A stretch of DNA of 64,000 nt, from positions 62,001 through 126,000 of the forward strand of contig JAALGY010000052.1 of assembly GCA_032358165.1 (NCBI GenBank), written 5' to 3'. Source of the stretch: Diplosphaera chodatii (Eukaryota > Chlorophyta > Trebouxiophyceae > Prasiolales > Stichococcaceae). Under the pieces are notes generated by a model. That model had not been told where the DNA came from and searched no databases. It saw only the letters and a program-made list of their open reading frames with translations. Below, one piece after another: positions 33,352 to 44,258 of the stretch. The stretch's first letter is position 1. Each line of letters begins with the position of its first letter. The position numbers were made by a program, and so were the translations under genes.

Positions 33352-36300
33352 TGTAGCGCGCGGCCCGCGCCTGCCAGCCACACTCGTACGGGAGCCCGAC
33401 GGACAGCACGAACTGCTGCAGGCGCCGCAGGCCGTCCCGGGCGTGCTGCTCCAGGGGGGTACCCGGGTCGTCCCGGCAGCTGGGCAGCACCGGCGCGCCG
33501 AGCGGCAGCCGGTTCGGCGCCCCGCCCGCCTCCTCCAGCACCTTGCATTGAGAGGCGGAAGCCCAGGTCAGAGCTGCGCCGTGTTGCTACTGGCGCTGCT
33601 GGCGATGCTGCTTGCTGCAAATGGTGCTGTGCTGGGTGCGCACCTGGGCGAAGGACCGGAAGGCCCGCAGCTGGCGGGCGCCGTCAGCGGCGGCAGCGCA
33701 CAGGCGCAGCGCCAGGAACGTCTTGTGCCCCGACGGCGACACGCTGCACGACACCCTCCAGTCTGCAAGCGCCAGGACGGCGCCGCCTGCATTGGAAATC
33801 TGGATGTGTTTTGCCTGGTGCGTGGAGGGCTTGGCAAAACGCTGAGCAAAAGGCACGTCTTTGCATCGTCTGACACATCTGAGACAGCAGATATAGACCA
33901 TGCACTCACGCAGCGCACAAAAGTCGCGCAGCCACCGCACCTCCCTCTCCTCCGCCGCAGACATGGGGGCGATCCACAGCTGCCGCCCTGTGCCCATGCA
34001 ACGGAAGCAACTGGATGCGTGAGGGAGGGTTGCACTGGGCACACATAGTGGTGCAAGGCGCCACCAAGCAACGCGCTGTCAAGCTGGCATAGGGAGGCAG
34101 CAGGTATGAGCAGACGCTCACTGCGCTCCTGCGTCAGCTCCTGGATGCGCTGCATGGCCCGGCCGTGGAGCACCCAGAAGCGCTCACGGTCCTGCTGGAA
34201 CAGCCGCCGGAAAAAGTCTGCGGAGACAACAAAGCCTGCTGACACAGTCGCTCCCGGGAAGTTGCAAGTTGCTATGCCTTGCCTGCTGATGCACAACCAG
34301 CCTTGCAAGCACTGTAGCGCAGGTGGAGTGACGACAGCTCACCCGGGCCCGGCCCAGGGCCGCCCGCAGCGCCGGCGGCGTCGGCGTCGTCCACCCCCGC
34401 CGCCACCGCCTGCAAGTCCGCCGCCCGCGCGCTGCGCTCCGACGGCGCCAGCCGCTCGAACAGCCGGGCGCGCAGCTCCGCGCTGGCGGCGATGCGCCGG
34501 TCCGCGGCCGTCAGCGGCGCCGCCAGGCGCGACGCCGGCATCGCCAGGCAGGCCACCACCAGCTGCGCATGGAGCAGGTGCCGCAACCAGAGCCGGTAGT
34601 GCACCACGCCGATGGCCAGCGGGGCGTCCATGCCGGCGTCCCGGAACGCGCTGTGCAGGCTGCTGCCCTGTGCCAGCGGCTGCGGCCGCCGCTCCGCCGC
34701 CGGGGTGCGCGCCGCGTCGCCGCCGAAGCCCGCTGCGATGGCGCGCCCGCCGATGAGGACGACCAGCCCCACGCCGCAGCCGCACGCCTGCAGCGCGCCC
34801 AGCTCCAGCGTCTTGGCGGCCGCCTCCACCAGCAGGCTGTGCTGGTTTGCCGGCTGGTCCGTGCCGGCGCAGGCGGCGCAGGTATCGGTGTCCAGCGCGG
34901 CCAAGGGGGGCAGCCCCGCGGCGGCGAGCAGCGCCGCCGCCTCCGCCTGCACCGTCAGGTCATTCTGCACGGAGGGGCTGCTGGCTCTGCCGGCGCCGCC
35001 CATCAGACCCAGCAGGCTGCAGGCCGCCTGCATGAAGTACACGCTGCAGGTGCCGTTCCGCCGCGCTGCATCGCACGCCTGCTGCATCTGCTGCAGGTGC
35101 TCCGGCAGGAGCACGTCCAGGCGCGGCAGCCGCAGCGGCTCTGCAAAGTCCCGCCACCTCTGCAGCAGCACGGCCGCCCACTCGCTGCCGGCGATGTGGC
35201 CGCTGCGGGCGGCCTGTGCGAAGCTGCGCGCGAGCCTGCTGATGCCGGCGGCGACCGCCGGCTCCCGGATCAGCTGCGACAGCCGCAGGCCGTCCGCCTT
35301 GCGGGCGGCGCGGCCGCTGCTGGGCTCCCACGACTGCCGCCACCCTGCCTCCATCTGCTCGAGCTGCTGCGTGATGCCGGCGGCCAATGGCGGCAGCGGC
35401 GGCAGCGGGGCGGCGGCTGGGGCTGGGGCGGGCTCGCTGCACGGGCTGCTCGGCAGCCCCGCCGCCGCCGTGCGGCTCGCTGCCGCACTCCTCGGCGATC
35501 TGGAGCCGCTCCAGCTTCGCCACCAGCTCGGCGCAGCCTGCCATCATATGCGAGCTGCTGCTACTATGTTGAGCATGGCATCCACGCTGCAGGTGCTTGC
35601 TGGGTGAAAAGGTGGCAGCCCCTCATGTGCCAGAGACCATCAGCCGAGGCATGGAAGGGCGCACCCAGCTCAGCAAGGTTGATGCAGAAGGTGGCGTCTT
35701 GCGGGCCATCGGCGGTCGGAGGCTCAGTCCCTGCAAGGATTGCATCTGCTTGCACACTTTTTAGGGTTTAGGGGGGTTGGGTGCTGGTGCTGGGCGACAG
35801 CCGCAACAGCGTCCAGCGATGTAGCACAGCATTGTCACGGGAGCTGCGCACCAGCATGGGGCTGCGCGTCGCCGCCCGCCGCGTCCGGCGCCACCCCCTG
35901 CTGGCCCGCGCACGCCTGCTGCGCTGGAGGCGCCGGCACCCGCGCCAGCGGCCGCGCCTCGCGCCACCGCTTCACTACGTACAGGGCCGCCGCCGCTGCC
36001 GCCACGCCCCGCGGTGACATCCGCTGCGGCACCACAACCGCTGACGGGCCAGCGGCGGGGGCGCCCGGCGGCGTGGCGGCGGCGCCGGTCGGGCCGTCCG
36101 CGCCGAGGAACGCGGCCTGACGGGCAGCCAGCGCCGCCAGCGACCCGGGCGCGGGCTGCACGCGCTTCACCGCCAGTGCCTGCAAGCATTGGCAGTGAGC
36201 ACGCCGCCGTCACTGCACTGGCTGCGGTGTTGGTCCACGCAGCAGCAGCAGCGATGCGAGCTGAGATGCCCTTGCAGCTGCGCGTGTGAAAGGCTGAGCA

Positions 36301-38979
36301 AACGCTGAAGCAGTCAAGAAGCGCCAACAACCCTACCTGACTGGTGGCGGCGTCGAGCGACACCCAATCGCTCGTCTGGCAGCTCTGCATGTTGCTGCTG
36401 TCCCGGTCCTGCGGCTGCATGCCATCTGGGTCCATCCACAGCAGCAGCCCGAGGAGCACGTCATCCTCCGGCATAGGGAGGTCAGGAAGTGCGTCGCGCA
36501 CGAAGCAGGCGAGGCGCATGCGCAGCCTGGGCGGCAAGCTCCACAGCAGCAGCCGCACGCCGTCGGCATCCACCAAAAATTCTGGCCACGGCTCCCTGTA
36601 GTGCTGGAGGCCGCGCGGCACATCGTGCGCCCTATGAATTGTGATTCAATTTCAGTGCGACGGCTGTCATAGCTTCATCAGCTTTCACCGCTTCAGCAGA
36701 CACCTCTCCAAGTGTCTGATGCGACGCAGAGCACGGGGACTGACTTCAGGGCGCGCACCGGCAGCGCCGCAGGAGCAGCTGCAGCACGTCCAGCTGCTGC
36801 TGGTAGCTGCGGAGCAGCAGGATGCATCGCGTCCACATCGGCAGCGCCTTGGCCTGCTGCGGGTCCAGGTAGAGGTCCGTGCCGCCAGCAGCGCTGATCA
36901 GCGCCGCTCTGATGTCGTGGTGCCGGAGAAAGCACTCCCCATTCTGCAGCGGGTCAGCACTCCACCACTTGGCATGCACGATGGAGGCGACAACAGCGCC
37001 CACGCCGTAGCAGTAGGACCACCAGGCTCAGCAATGCGATGCGCAACCCACCTGGTTCACCAGCACATGCCGGCGGCAGATGTTGCCGTCAGGCAGCCTG
37101 ATCAGCTGGCTGTCGGCCACGACCAGCTTCATGTCCTCTGGCTGCTGGGCAGCCATTGCTTGCGGCAGGTCCCACCGGGTCTGCCGCAGCAGCTCCCGCC
37201 TCCGCACCCCCTTGCCGTCCAGGATGCGCTGGGCGGCGCAGACGGCAGCCTGGGCCAGACGGCTGGCACCAGGCTGCAGCACATGATGAAGCTGTCACAC
37301 ATCGAAGTGGGCTGCTCTGTGTGCGGGAGACAGTGTGTGAGCAGTCGACTAGTATCCAGCACGTCAGCAGCAACCCATGCATGCTCACCCGCTGCAACAG
37401 GCTGCTGCACGCTGCACTCGCGTGCAGCGCTGACACCGCTGCCCACCCTGGCAGCTCCGGCCAGGGGTCCGAGGCAGCACCGGGCCGCGCTCGCATCGCG
37501 CGTGCCTTTCGTTTGTATGTTGAGCTGTATGTGCTGCTCTTCGCATGGTACCGCTTGCAGACCCTGCAGGTGCACATCGCGAACGAGGCTTGCAAGGTGT
37601 CATTGGGCGAAGCGTCTGCAAGGCTGATTGAAAGCAGACCATCACTGTAGGGATATTAAAACAGCCAGGCGTCAGGAGCGCATCACCTGGCAGACCCCTC
37701 AAAGTCCGACAGCGGCAGAAACGAGCGCATCTGCGGGCACCATCTAAGCTGTGCAAAGTCTGCAGTGTCTGCTGCCCCCCTGAGCCTGACCCCCACGGAT
37801 GGGGCGGCCCTGCATGCGCTGCAGGTCTTCCTGTGGTTTCTGTCAGCGCTGTCAACCGGCCTGCCGCAGCCCTCCACCTGCACGCTGGCTGAGTGCTTCA
37901 GTGGGCAGTGCAGAATCTCAGAAACAGGTCGATATGTCTTGGCAGTACACGCCCAGCACCTGCAAAACTGCAATGCGCTTGGTGGATGAAAACAAAAGGA
38001 AACCCTCACACCCTGCAAATGCCGGCAGGGGTCTCCGGGAAGAACTGGTCCAATGCGACGACGCGCGGCTTGCTCACAGGAACCTTCCCGGCATCTGCGC
38101 GAAGGGCGTACCACTGGCTTTGGCGATGCATCATGCACACACACCGCTACGCGATCTCAAGCTTGCAGTGCATCTTGGACAGCAGTGAAATCGCCCACCA
38201 GCCTGGGCCGCCTCGTAGCGCAGGCGCTGGCTCCTGCTGCTTGCCTCGCGGCTGCCCTGCTGCTTCGCCCGCTCATCTGCGGTTTGCACCAGCTGTGTGG
38301 TTGAGGAAAAACCGCCCTGCATCGCCGCGCACACTTGCAATCAGACGCAATCAGGGCACCACATGTCGAAAGGACAGGGACAGAGCTGACCTGCTCTCGC
38401 CGCCTCCAGGTCCTGCGAGCCCCCCGGAAGGTCGAAGCACGCAAGCGACCAGCGTTTGCCGGCCGGTGATGGGAACGCATGGAAGCTCGCATGGCTGTCC
38501 CGCAGGTGCCTGCGGATGTTGTCGGTGCGCTTCACCAATGCTGCGCTGACCTCCTCGTCGTCCTGCAGCTCGGGGTCGCACTCTTCCTCGTTTGGATCCA
38601 GCACCCATGGGCCCGGCAGCTGCGCCGCATGGGCTACGGCATTCATCTCATGAGCGGTCAGCCCCTCGGGACCCGCGTAGGCCAGCAGCTGCAGCGGAGA
38701 ATGACACCGCTGTAAGGTCGAGGCGCAGCACATCCCGTAAGATGCTCACGATGAAGCAGAGGCTGGATGTTGCACCGCATGCATGCGGCACGCCGATCGC
38801 TGCCTCACCGCCACATACAGCCTGAGCAGGGGCGCCGGCCTCGTGTTGAGATTGGCCAGCAGCAAGTCGTAACGCTCCAGTGGCACATGCCAAGTCTGCG
38901 CAACGGCTGTGCGCGACCTGTCAATCAAGTGGTCAATGACGTCCGCTTCCTCAGCGGTGGGCTCCCAATGCTGAGGCAT
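33125..38979 (-). CDS. Large unrecognised multi-exon gene (possibly two)
   Basis: Reading 5' to 3' on the minus strand, coding-like segments with GTGAG/GTGCG donors succeed each other: 38809-38979 (start MPQHWEPTAEEADVIDHLID), 38391-38709 (PLQLLAYAGPEGLTAHEMNA, then an acidic stretch), about 38150-38325, 37690-37840 (QMRSFLPLSDFEGSAR), 37050-37280, 36746-36950 (RHHDIRAALISAAGGTDLYL), 36336-36621 (DGVRLLLWSLPPRLRMRLAC), 35830-36180 (Ala-rich), 34344-35460 (long exon, helical, Pro-rich linker at its start), 34106-34213, 33910-33987, 33644-33786 and 33125-33541. Phases agree across the last five. The C-terminal exon has a Gly/Ser/Asp-rich run, then a basic tail. It is mainly alpha-helical. I do not recognise the family. 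The frame changes near 35460 and exons between 35.5 and 38.3 kb are unresolved, so two genes are possible. Confidence 0.5.
33281..33352 (-). repeat. GCC/GGC trinucleotide tract
   Basis: An imperfect then perfect GCC run (plus strand) lies in the last exon of the minus-strand gene and encodes a Gly/Ser/Asp-rich low-complexity segment. It is likely to vary in length between strains. Confidence 0.8.
35759..35774 (+). repeat. TTTAGGG-like repeats in an intron
   Basis: About two telomere-type units (TTTAGGGTTTAGGGG) lie in non-coding sequence of the large minus-strand gene. Confidence 0.6.
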
Positions 38980-40537
38980 GGTGCAGTCGCTGGGTGACCA
39001 GACCGACGAGCACCAGCTCCTGGTGCTCGTCCGGCCAACGACTGCGAAACTGTGACATGCACACGCCCATTGACAAACAGGGTGCCGAGAGCATTCAATA
39101 CAGGGCTGGTCATGCGCCTGTCTGGGACCAGTCGAAAGCCTCCGACGCACCAACTGCGCATGCGGCACTCTGCGATGCTGGTGCACCTGCTGAAATAACG
39201 TGCTAGCTATCAATATGATGGCATCCTCCAGCGCCGAGGGCGCCATCTTGCAGTGCTTTGACGAAAGCATGGCATTTGTGTATGGTCTGCACACTGTTTG
39301 CGTAAGCTGTCGTTGTCATAGTGGCAGATGCAGCAACTGGTGTCAAGCCGACAGACCGGAGTCCATGAAAATTGAGTACGCATGTCCACCCTCTGCAGGC
39401 CCAAACACAAAACATCTGCCCAAGGACCAATCCACCAAAATCTGCTGGAGAGCCGCCGTGACGGATCCGGGCTCCGCTCCTGCACGTTGATGAAGCACCG
39501 CCCCTGAGGCTGGCCATCTGCACAAACGACAGCTGCAGAGTCGACTGCCAGTGTATGGATGAAACAGAAGCCTGCCTGTTGCCTGGCGGCCGGGGTCCTG
39601 CATTCCGGAGGGGCAGAAGCCTGCAGTTATACCCTGAGCACTCAGCCTCTGCTTCCTCAGGTGTCTGACTATGCCTGGTGCTGGCTGGGTTCACGGCTTG
39701 GGACGACAACAGGGCACAAACCCAGGCAAGACAGCAGCGCCCACCTGCCATCTGCGGGGCTGCAGTACCTACAGGCTACAACACCCCACAGTGCATCCCC
39801 AGAGGCGCAGCGCATCCCCGCCTTTGCAGTGGTCGTGCTGCAACAAACCATCCGAAGACGTTTGCGACCCTGGTAGTACCATGTGATCAGCAGAAGCAAA
39901 GGACGCCAGTTTCACACATGGTCCTGGCACCCCGGACAAGAACCACGCAGGGCGGCATCAAAACAGCGCCCACTGCACACGCTGCGCTGTGCATCTCGGG
40001 GGCGAAGCATGACCTCTCAGACACAGTCATTGGCATAGTGTGTGGCAGCTGCCACGCTGACCCCTTCGTCGCCAGCATCCAAGGGCGGCGGTCATGCTGG
40101 GGGGCTAAGCGAACGCAGCAGAGTGACTGGGATCCTGCCCACCCTGTAATGTAATGTATGTTTCAACAGAAATACGGCACCTTGAAGTGTATAGGCCAGG
40201 GGGTAGAACCGGGGGAGGTCTGCGGCGGCGCCGTCCCAGGTGGAAGTAGGCGGGGACGTGCGGCGGCGGCGGTGCAGGCAGAAGTCGTAGCCCAACCCCG
40301 GGGCTCCTGCGTGCCGCGGCGCCTGATCCAGCCCGGCGGCGAGTCGTCACCCTGCAGAGCAGCAAGGACCACTCGTGTTGGCGGCTGAGCCCAGCTGTTG
40401 CATGTTCAGCGCGGGCAGTGCTATGATACTGACGCCGGTACTGGTCCGCAGGGCACTGCTGATATGCAGCTGCAAGTGCATGCACTCGCCAGAAACATGG
40501 ACATGAGAGCCAATTCCACGCAGCACAGCAGGCTCAC
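38980..40537. other. Unassigned 1.5-kb stretch
   Basis: This is the region upstream of the large minus-strand gene. Minus-strand open frames at 39203-39751 and 39343-39603 have a coding-looking patch (SVTAALQQILVDWSL) but no splice context I could extend and no family. They might be 5' exons of the large gene or of an undetected one. A frame at 40163-40372 likewise remains unsupported. Confidence 0.3.
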
Positions 40538-41586
40538 GTGGGGTGCATTCAAGTATTCGGGCTCCTGCAGCGTCCCGCCTGCGCGCTGCATGCCGTCAGA
40601 CCTGCGGTCGCTGGCGCGCTCCTGCTTCCCGTCGCCGGCCTTGGCCTGCACACAGAACGCACCCATTGCTGGGGTTGGGGTCGGGTGAGCGGAACGCAGC
40701 ACACCAGAAACGTGTGGTGCAGCTTCATGACAGGTGGTCAGGCTGTGCAGATCTGCAGCCCTGCTGAGAACAGGCGCATCGCAGAGTGCACAGCGTGAAA
40801 GTGCATGTACACACCAGCCCCACCTTGTCCCGCAGCTTGACGACAAAGTCGACGTTCCTCTGCAGGGCGGCGACGCCGCCCGCTGAAGCCCACCGGCTTG
40901 GTGGTGACGTCGCTGTTGCCACCCTGCATCCATGCACGGCCTGGCATCAGCCGCTGGTACACGAAGTAACAGGACGAATGGCAGCATGCCACCGACGATG
41001 GGAGTGTTCCTGTAAACAGCAGCGCAGGTGACACGCGGCAACTGAAGTGCAGCCTCAGCAGCGCAACTGTCTGTCTTGACGTACAGTGATCCCAACTCTG
41101 CTCAAATCGTGAGGCGTCCCTCAGGTCGAGTCAGGTGGCATGAGGGTTCGTGACGCACGCTGGTCGCGTCGCCGAGCGCCTGCTTGACCTTGCCGGCGAC
41201 GCCGCCTAGCGAGGGGCCGTCGCCGCCGCCGGCGCCCTTGGCCTCGCCCCGCACCTTGTTGCCCACCGTCCTCGCCGCACCCGCAGCCTGCCAGTGCATG
41301 CATACGTGCACCTCAGTACGCGCCATTGACAGTGTTCGTCACTGAGCCAGTGACAGGCACGCGTTCTTGAAGCAAAGGGCATGCGGCACATCATGCCTGC
41401 AAGGGTACAGCCTGAACACAACTCCGTGCATGCACGCAGGAATTTCAGCTCGGATGTGGAGGTGCTACCTTGTCCTGCAGGCCGCCAAGCCCACATTGAC
41501 CTGAAGGCCGCTGAAGCGGCTGTTGAAGGCGACCATCGGCTGGTTCTTCAGCTTCTTGATGGCCTGCAGGCAGATGTAGGCCAATG
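40538..41586 (-). CDS. Small unrecognised multi-exon gene
   Basis: Four minus-strand segments with consensus splice ends look coding. They are 41501-41586 (YICLQAIKKLKNQPMVAFNS), 41159-41288 (TVGNKVRGEAKGAGGG, then GVAGKVKQALGD), 40824-40923 (GGVAALQRNVDFVVKLRDK) and 40538-40646 (KAGDGKQERASDRRSDGMQ). The first two join in phase. The joint to the third needs an exon I could not fix; a candidate lies near 40925-41010. The second segment resembles the Lys/Gly/Ala pattern of small stress-type amphipathic proteins, but this is only an impression. Neither start nor stop was identified, and I recognise no family. Confidence 0.35.
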
Positions 41587-43096
41587 CTGACGGCTCGTGC
41601 TACACAGTGCCCTGCGGCATCCCCGCAGCTGGCTGCGACTCGCCACTGCAGCAGCGCCATGCTGCTCGCGATGATGATCTCAGTGTGGGACGGTCGGCAC
41701 GGCCACCGCCCTCTGTGAGACGGACAAGTGACAAGACTGTTCTTCTTTGCCATTCGATCTTGCGTCCCGAATGCCAGCACTGATGCTAGGTGCAACAGTG
41801 CGCCTGTGGTGCCGAGTTGCTGTTGCTACGCCCGCCCATCTCCTTGCATGGGCGCTGCGATTGTCGTACAGGTGTGCAACTGTCACCTGCCACGAAGCAC
41901 CGCCTCTCTCAAGCCTCCGCAGCTCCACGCAGGCATGCTTGCCAGCAGCTCCGCTGCTCCGAGGCCAGCACGAGCCCCACGCTCCCCGCGCCTGGGCCAT
42001 TGCTGACAAGCAGATCTGGATGACCGGACGCTGTTGCCTGTCCGTCCGTCCTTGCAGTCACAAGTCCATGACTGCCATATGGATCAGGAGCGGTCGCATG
42101 AAAGACTGCGTACCGTGGCTGCGCTGCCCGCGGTCATGTGCTACTATTTGGGGATGCAAAGTTGCGAACTCTGACCTGCTGTCACCTCCATGCTTCCTCT
42201 GCTTCCTGCATGTTTGCGCTTTGCAGACCGAATTCTGACCGGGCATGCAGAAAGACACATCGCCTGCAGAGCCAGTGTACAGCGTACACCAAGCACCCAA
42301 GCGAGCGCCGGACCGGTGCGCGTGCGAGGTGACGGCCAGTAGAGCCGAGGCTGGCACGGAGCAAATCACCAGGAGCCGGCTCGCACCACAGTGGTGCAGG
42401 AAGGCGTGCCTCAGGTGTGCAGCAGCACGGATGGTCCTCATTCGCCGCTCCAGTGCCAAAGTCACACGTGATCATGGGTTCGCCGCCCAGCTGGAGAGCA
42501 CCCTTGTGTGATGTGCACCACTGCAAGCTGGCTGTGCGCGGCTCGCGAGCTTCCAGTACCGTCTGCAAGGCTCGTGCCGCCTGGCTGCACCGCGGATCTG
42601 CAACTATAGAACCCCAACAAGCGGTCTGCACTCTGCTGTTTGTGCCGCTGCTGTCCCCGTGCTGGTGCGGCGGTCCGCGGCACTTCGGCAGCGACTGCCA
42701 GCCGCTGGGTGTCGCTGAGTTTCTCGAAACCTCCCTGCATCCTGCTTCGCGCCTGAATCTGCACAGCGCTGTGCTCCGTCGGACTGCTGCTGCTGTCTCA
42801 GTGCATCGGCAGCAACCATGCACAAGAGCACAGTGGCGGCCTGCTGGCGACTGTACACTACTCTGACTGAGCATGCGGACCATCGGCAGCCACAACGTTG
42901 TGCACGAGGTTGTGTGGATTGGATCGTATGTTCTCATCTGGTGGCGAGTAGCGTCTCAATGCAGGCCGGCAGTGCCATGGACTGTGATGTCCCCACCACG
43001 AGCTGAGTCTAGATGCTGCTGGTTGCTGACATGCAGGCAGGGGAGCCGTAGGGGACAACCAGGCGCCGAGGCACGGGTCAGCAGCAGCCAGCAGCC
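41587..43096. other. Unassigned stretch upstream of SmE
   Basis: A 251-residue minus-strand open frame occupies 42182-42937 (for example PMITCDFGTGAANEDHPCCC). It has no recognisable domain and mediocre codon choice. It could be a lineage-specific single-exon gene or chance. The last 150 nt before 43097 should contain the SmE promoter. No other feature was seen. Confidence 0.3.
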
Positions 43097-44001
43097 ATGG
43101 CGCCGCCGCCGAAGGTCAAGCGGATCATGACCCAGCCCATCGTGAGTCCTTCAGCCACAGCCGCCCAGCACATCACTCAGCAGCTTGTTTGTGCCATGTG
43201 CTGCTGGCGCTGATCACCCGGCCTTGGTGATGCAGCTCGTCTCAAACGTACTGCTTGCCGACACCTGGTGCGGCATAGTGCGTCACCACTGCTTACAGTG
43301 CCGCTGTGTCTTGCGCATCCCGCAGAACCTGATCTTCCGCTTCCTGCAAAGCCGGCAGAAGGTGCAGATCTGGCTGTACGAGCAGTCGGACCTGCGCATC
43401 GAGGGCCGCATCATCGTGAGCCCTTGACCCCCTGCTGTTGATGCCTCCTCGCCTATCCTGCCGCCCCCGTGCCAGTCTTGACGGCCAGGTGCCAGACACC
43501 ATCAGTTGATGGACACAGCCAACTTCAGCGCATCAACTGTGCGGGTCGTCCAATGGTACAGGGTTTCGACGAGTACATGAACCTGGTGTTGGATGAGGCG
43601 GAGGAGGTGTCCGTCAAGAGGCAGACGCGGAAGACCATAGGTGCGCTGGACCCTGGCCTCATTCATGATTTTGACCCAATGGCTGCTGCCTCCGGGTGCA
43701 GAGTTGTGGTATCCTGACCAAACCCGGCTGCATCACACTCCGAGCAACTGATGCAGCACGCCGCTCGCATGGTTGCAGCTGCTGTTGCAGTGGATATTGC
43801 AAGCTTCATATGCGTTCGGTGCAGGCCGCATCCTGCTGAAGGGCGACAACATCACGCTGATGCAGACAACGTGCGCGATGTTTTCTTTGACGGCCCTCTG
43901 CCATCATGCTGCGTACTTGTCGGCTGCTGCCTGATGCGCACAATCTGCAACACTTGCCCTGCTCTAACGATGGTGTGCCTGTTTGCTGCAGGGGCAAGTG
44001 A
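43097..44001 (+). CDS. Small nuclear ribonucleoprotein E (SmE)
   Basis: SmE is one of the seven Sm proteins that form the ring around the U-rich Sm site of spliceosomal snRNAs. Five exons (43097-43141, 43326-43415, 43562-43640, 43825-43870, 43992-44001) join in phase to 89 aa, close to the human length of 92. The Sm1 motif is [20 protein letters not shown] through [20 protein letters not shown], and Sm2 is [13 protein letters not shown]. The last exon contributes only ten bases (codons for TGK and the stop). Reading through its upstream donor would instead add a long unrelated tail, so I prefer the spliced end. Confidence is high. Confidence 0.95.
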
Positions 44002-44258
44002 TCATCTGGGCCCGACGTGGTGATGTGCGTGACGCGTGGCAGGCGAAGATTGCTGCAGCAACCTTGTCACACCTGGTGCTGACACTGCTGCAGCTGTTTG
44101 CTGTTGGGGTTTTGAACGTTGACCAGTGGGCGTGTCAGAGATCCTTCTGTCCGACATCATTGTAAGCAGTGCTAGGGCTCTGTAACAAGTTCCTACTCTC
44201 AAAGCAGTATCGCACACGAACCCAACTTGCCAGTGGTTTGCAGCAAGCAGGCCAGCGC

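Noticed and set aside
32783..34048. 421-residue plus-strand open frame
   Set aside because: It runs over the spacer and antisense to the well-phased last exons of the minus-strand gene; its long Ala run comes from the GCC repeat.
34569..35771. 400-residue plus-strand open frame
   Set aside because: It is antisense to the long helical exon at 34344-35460, and its composition is that of a shadow frame.
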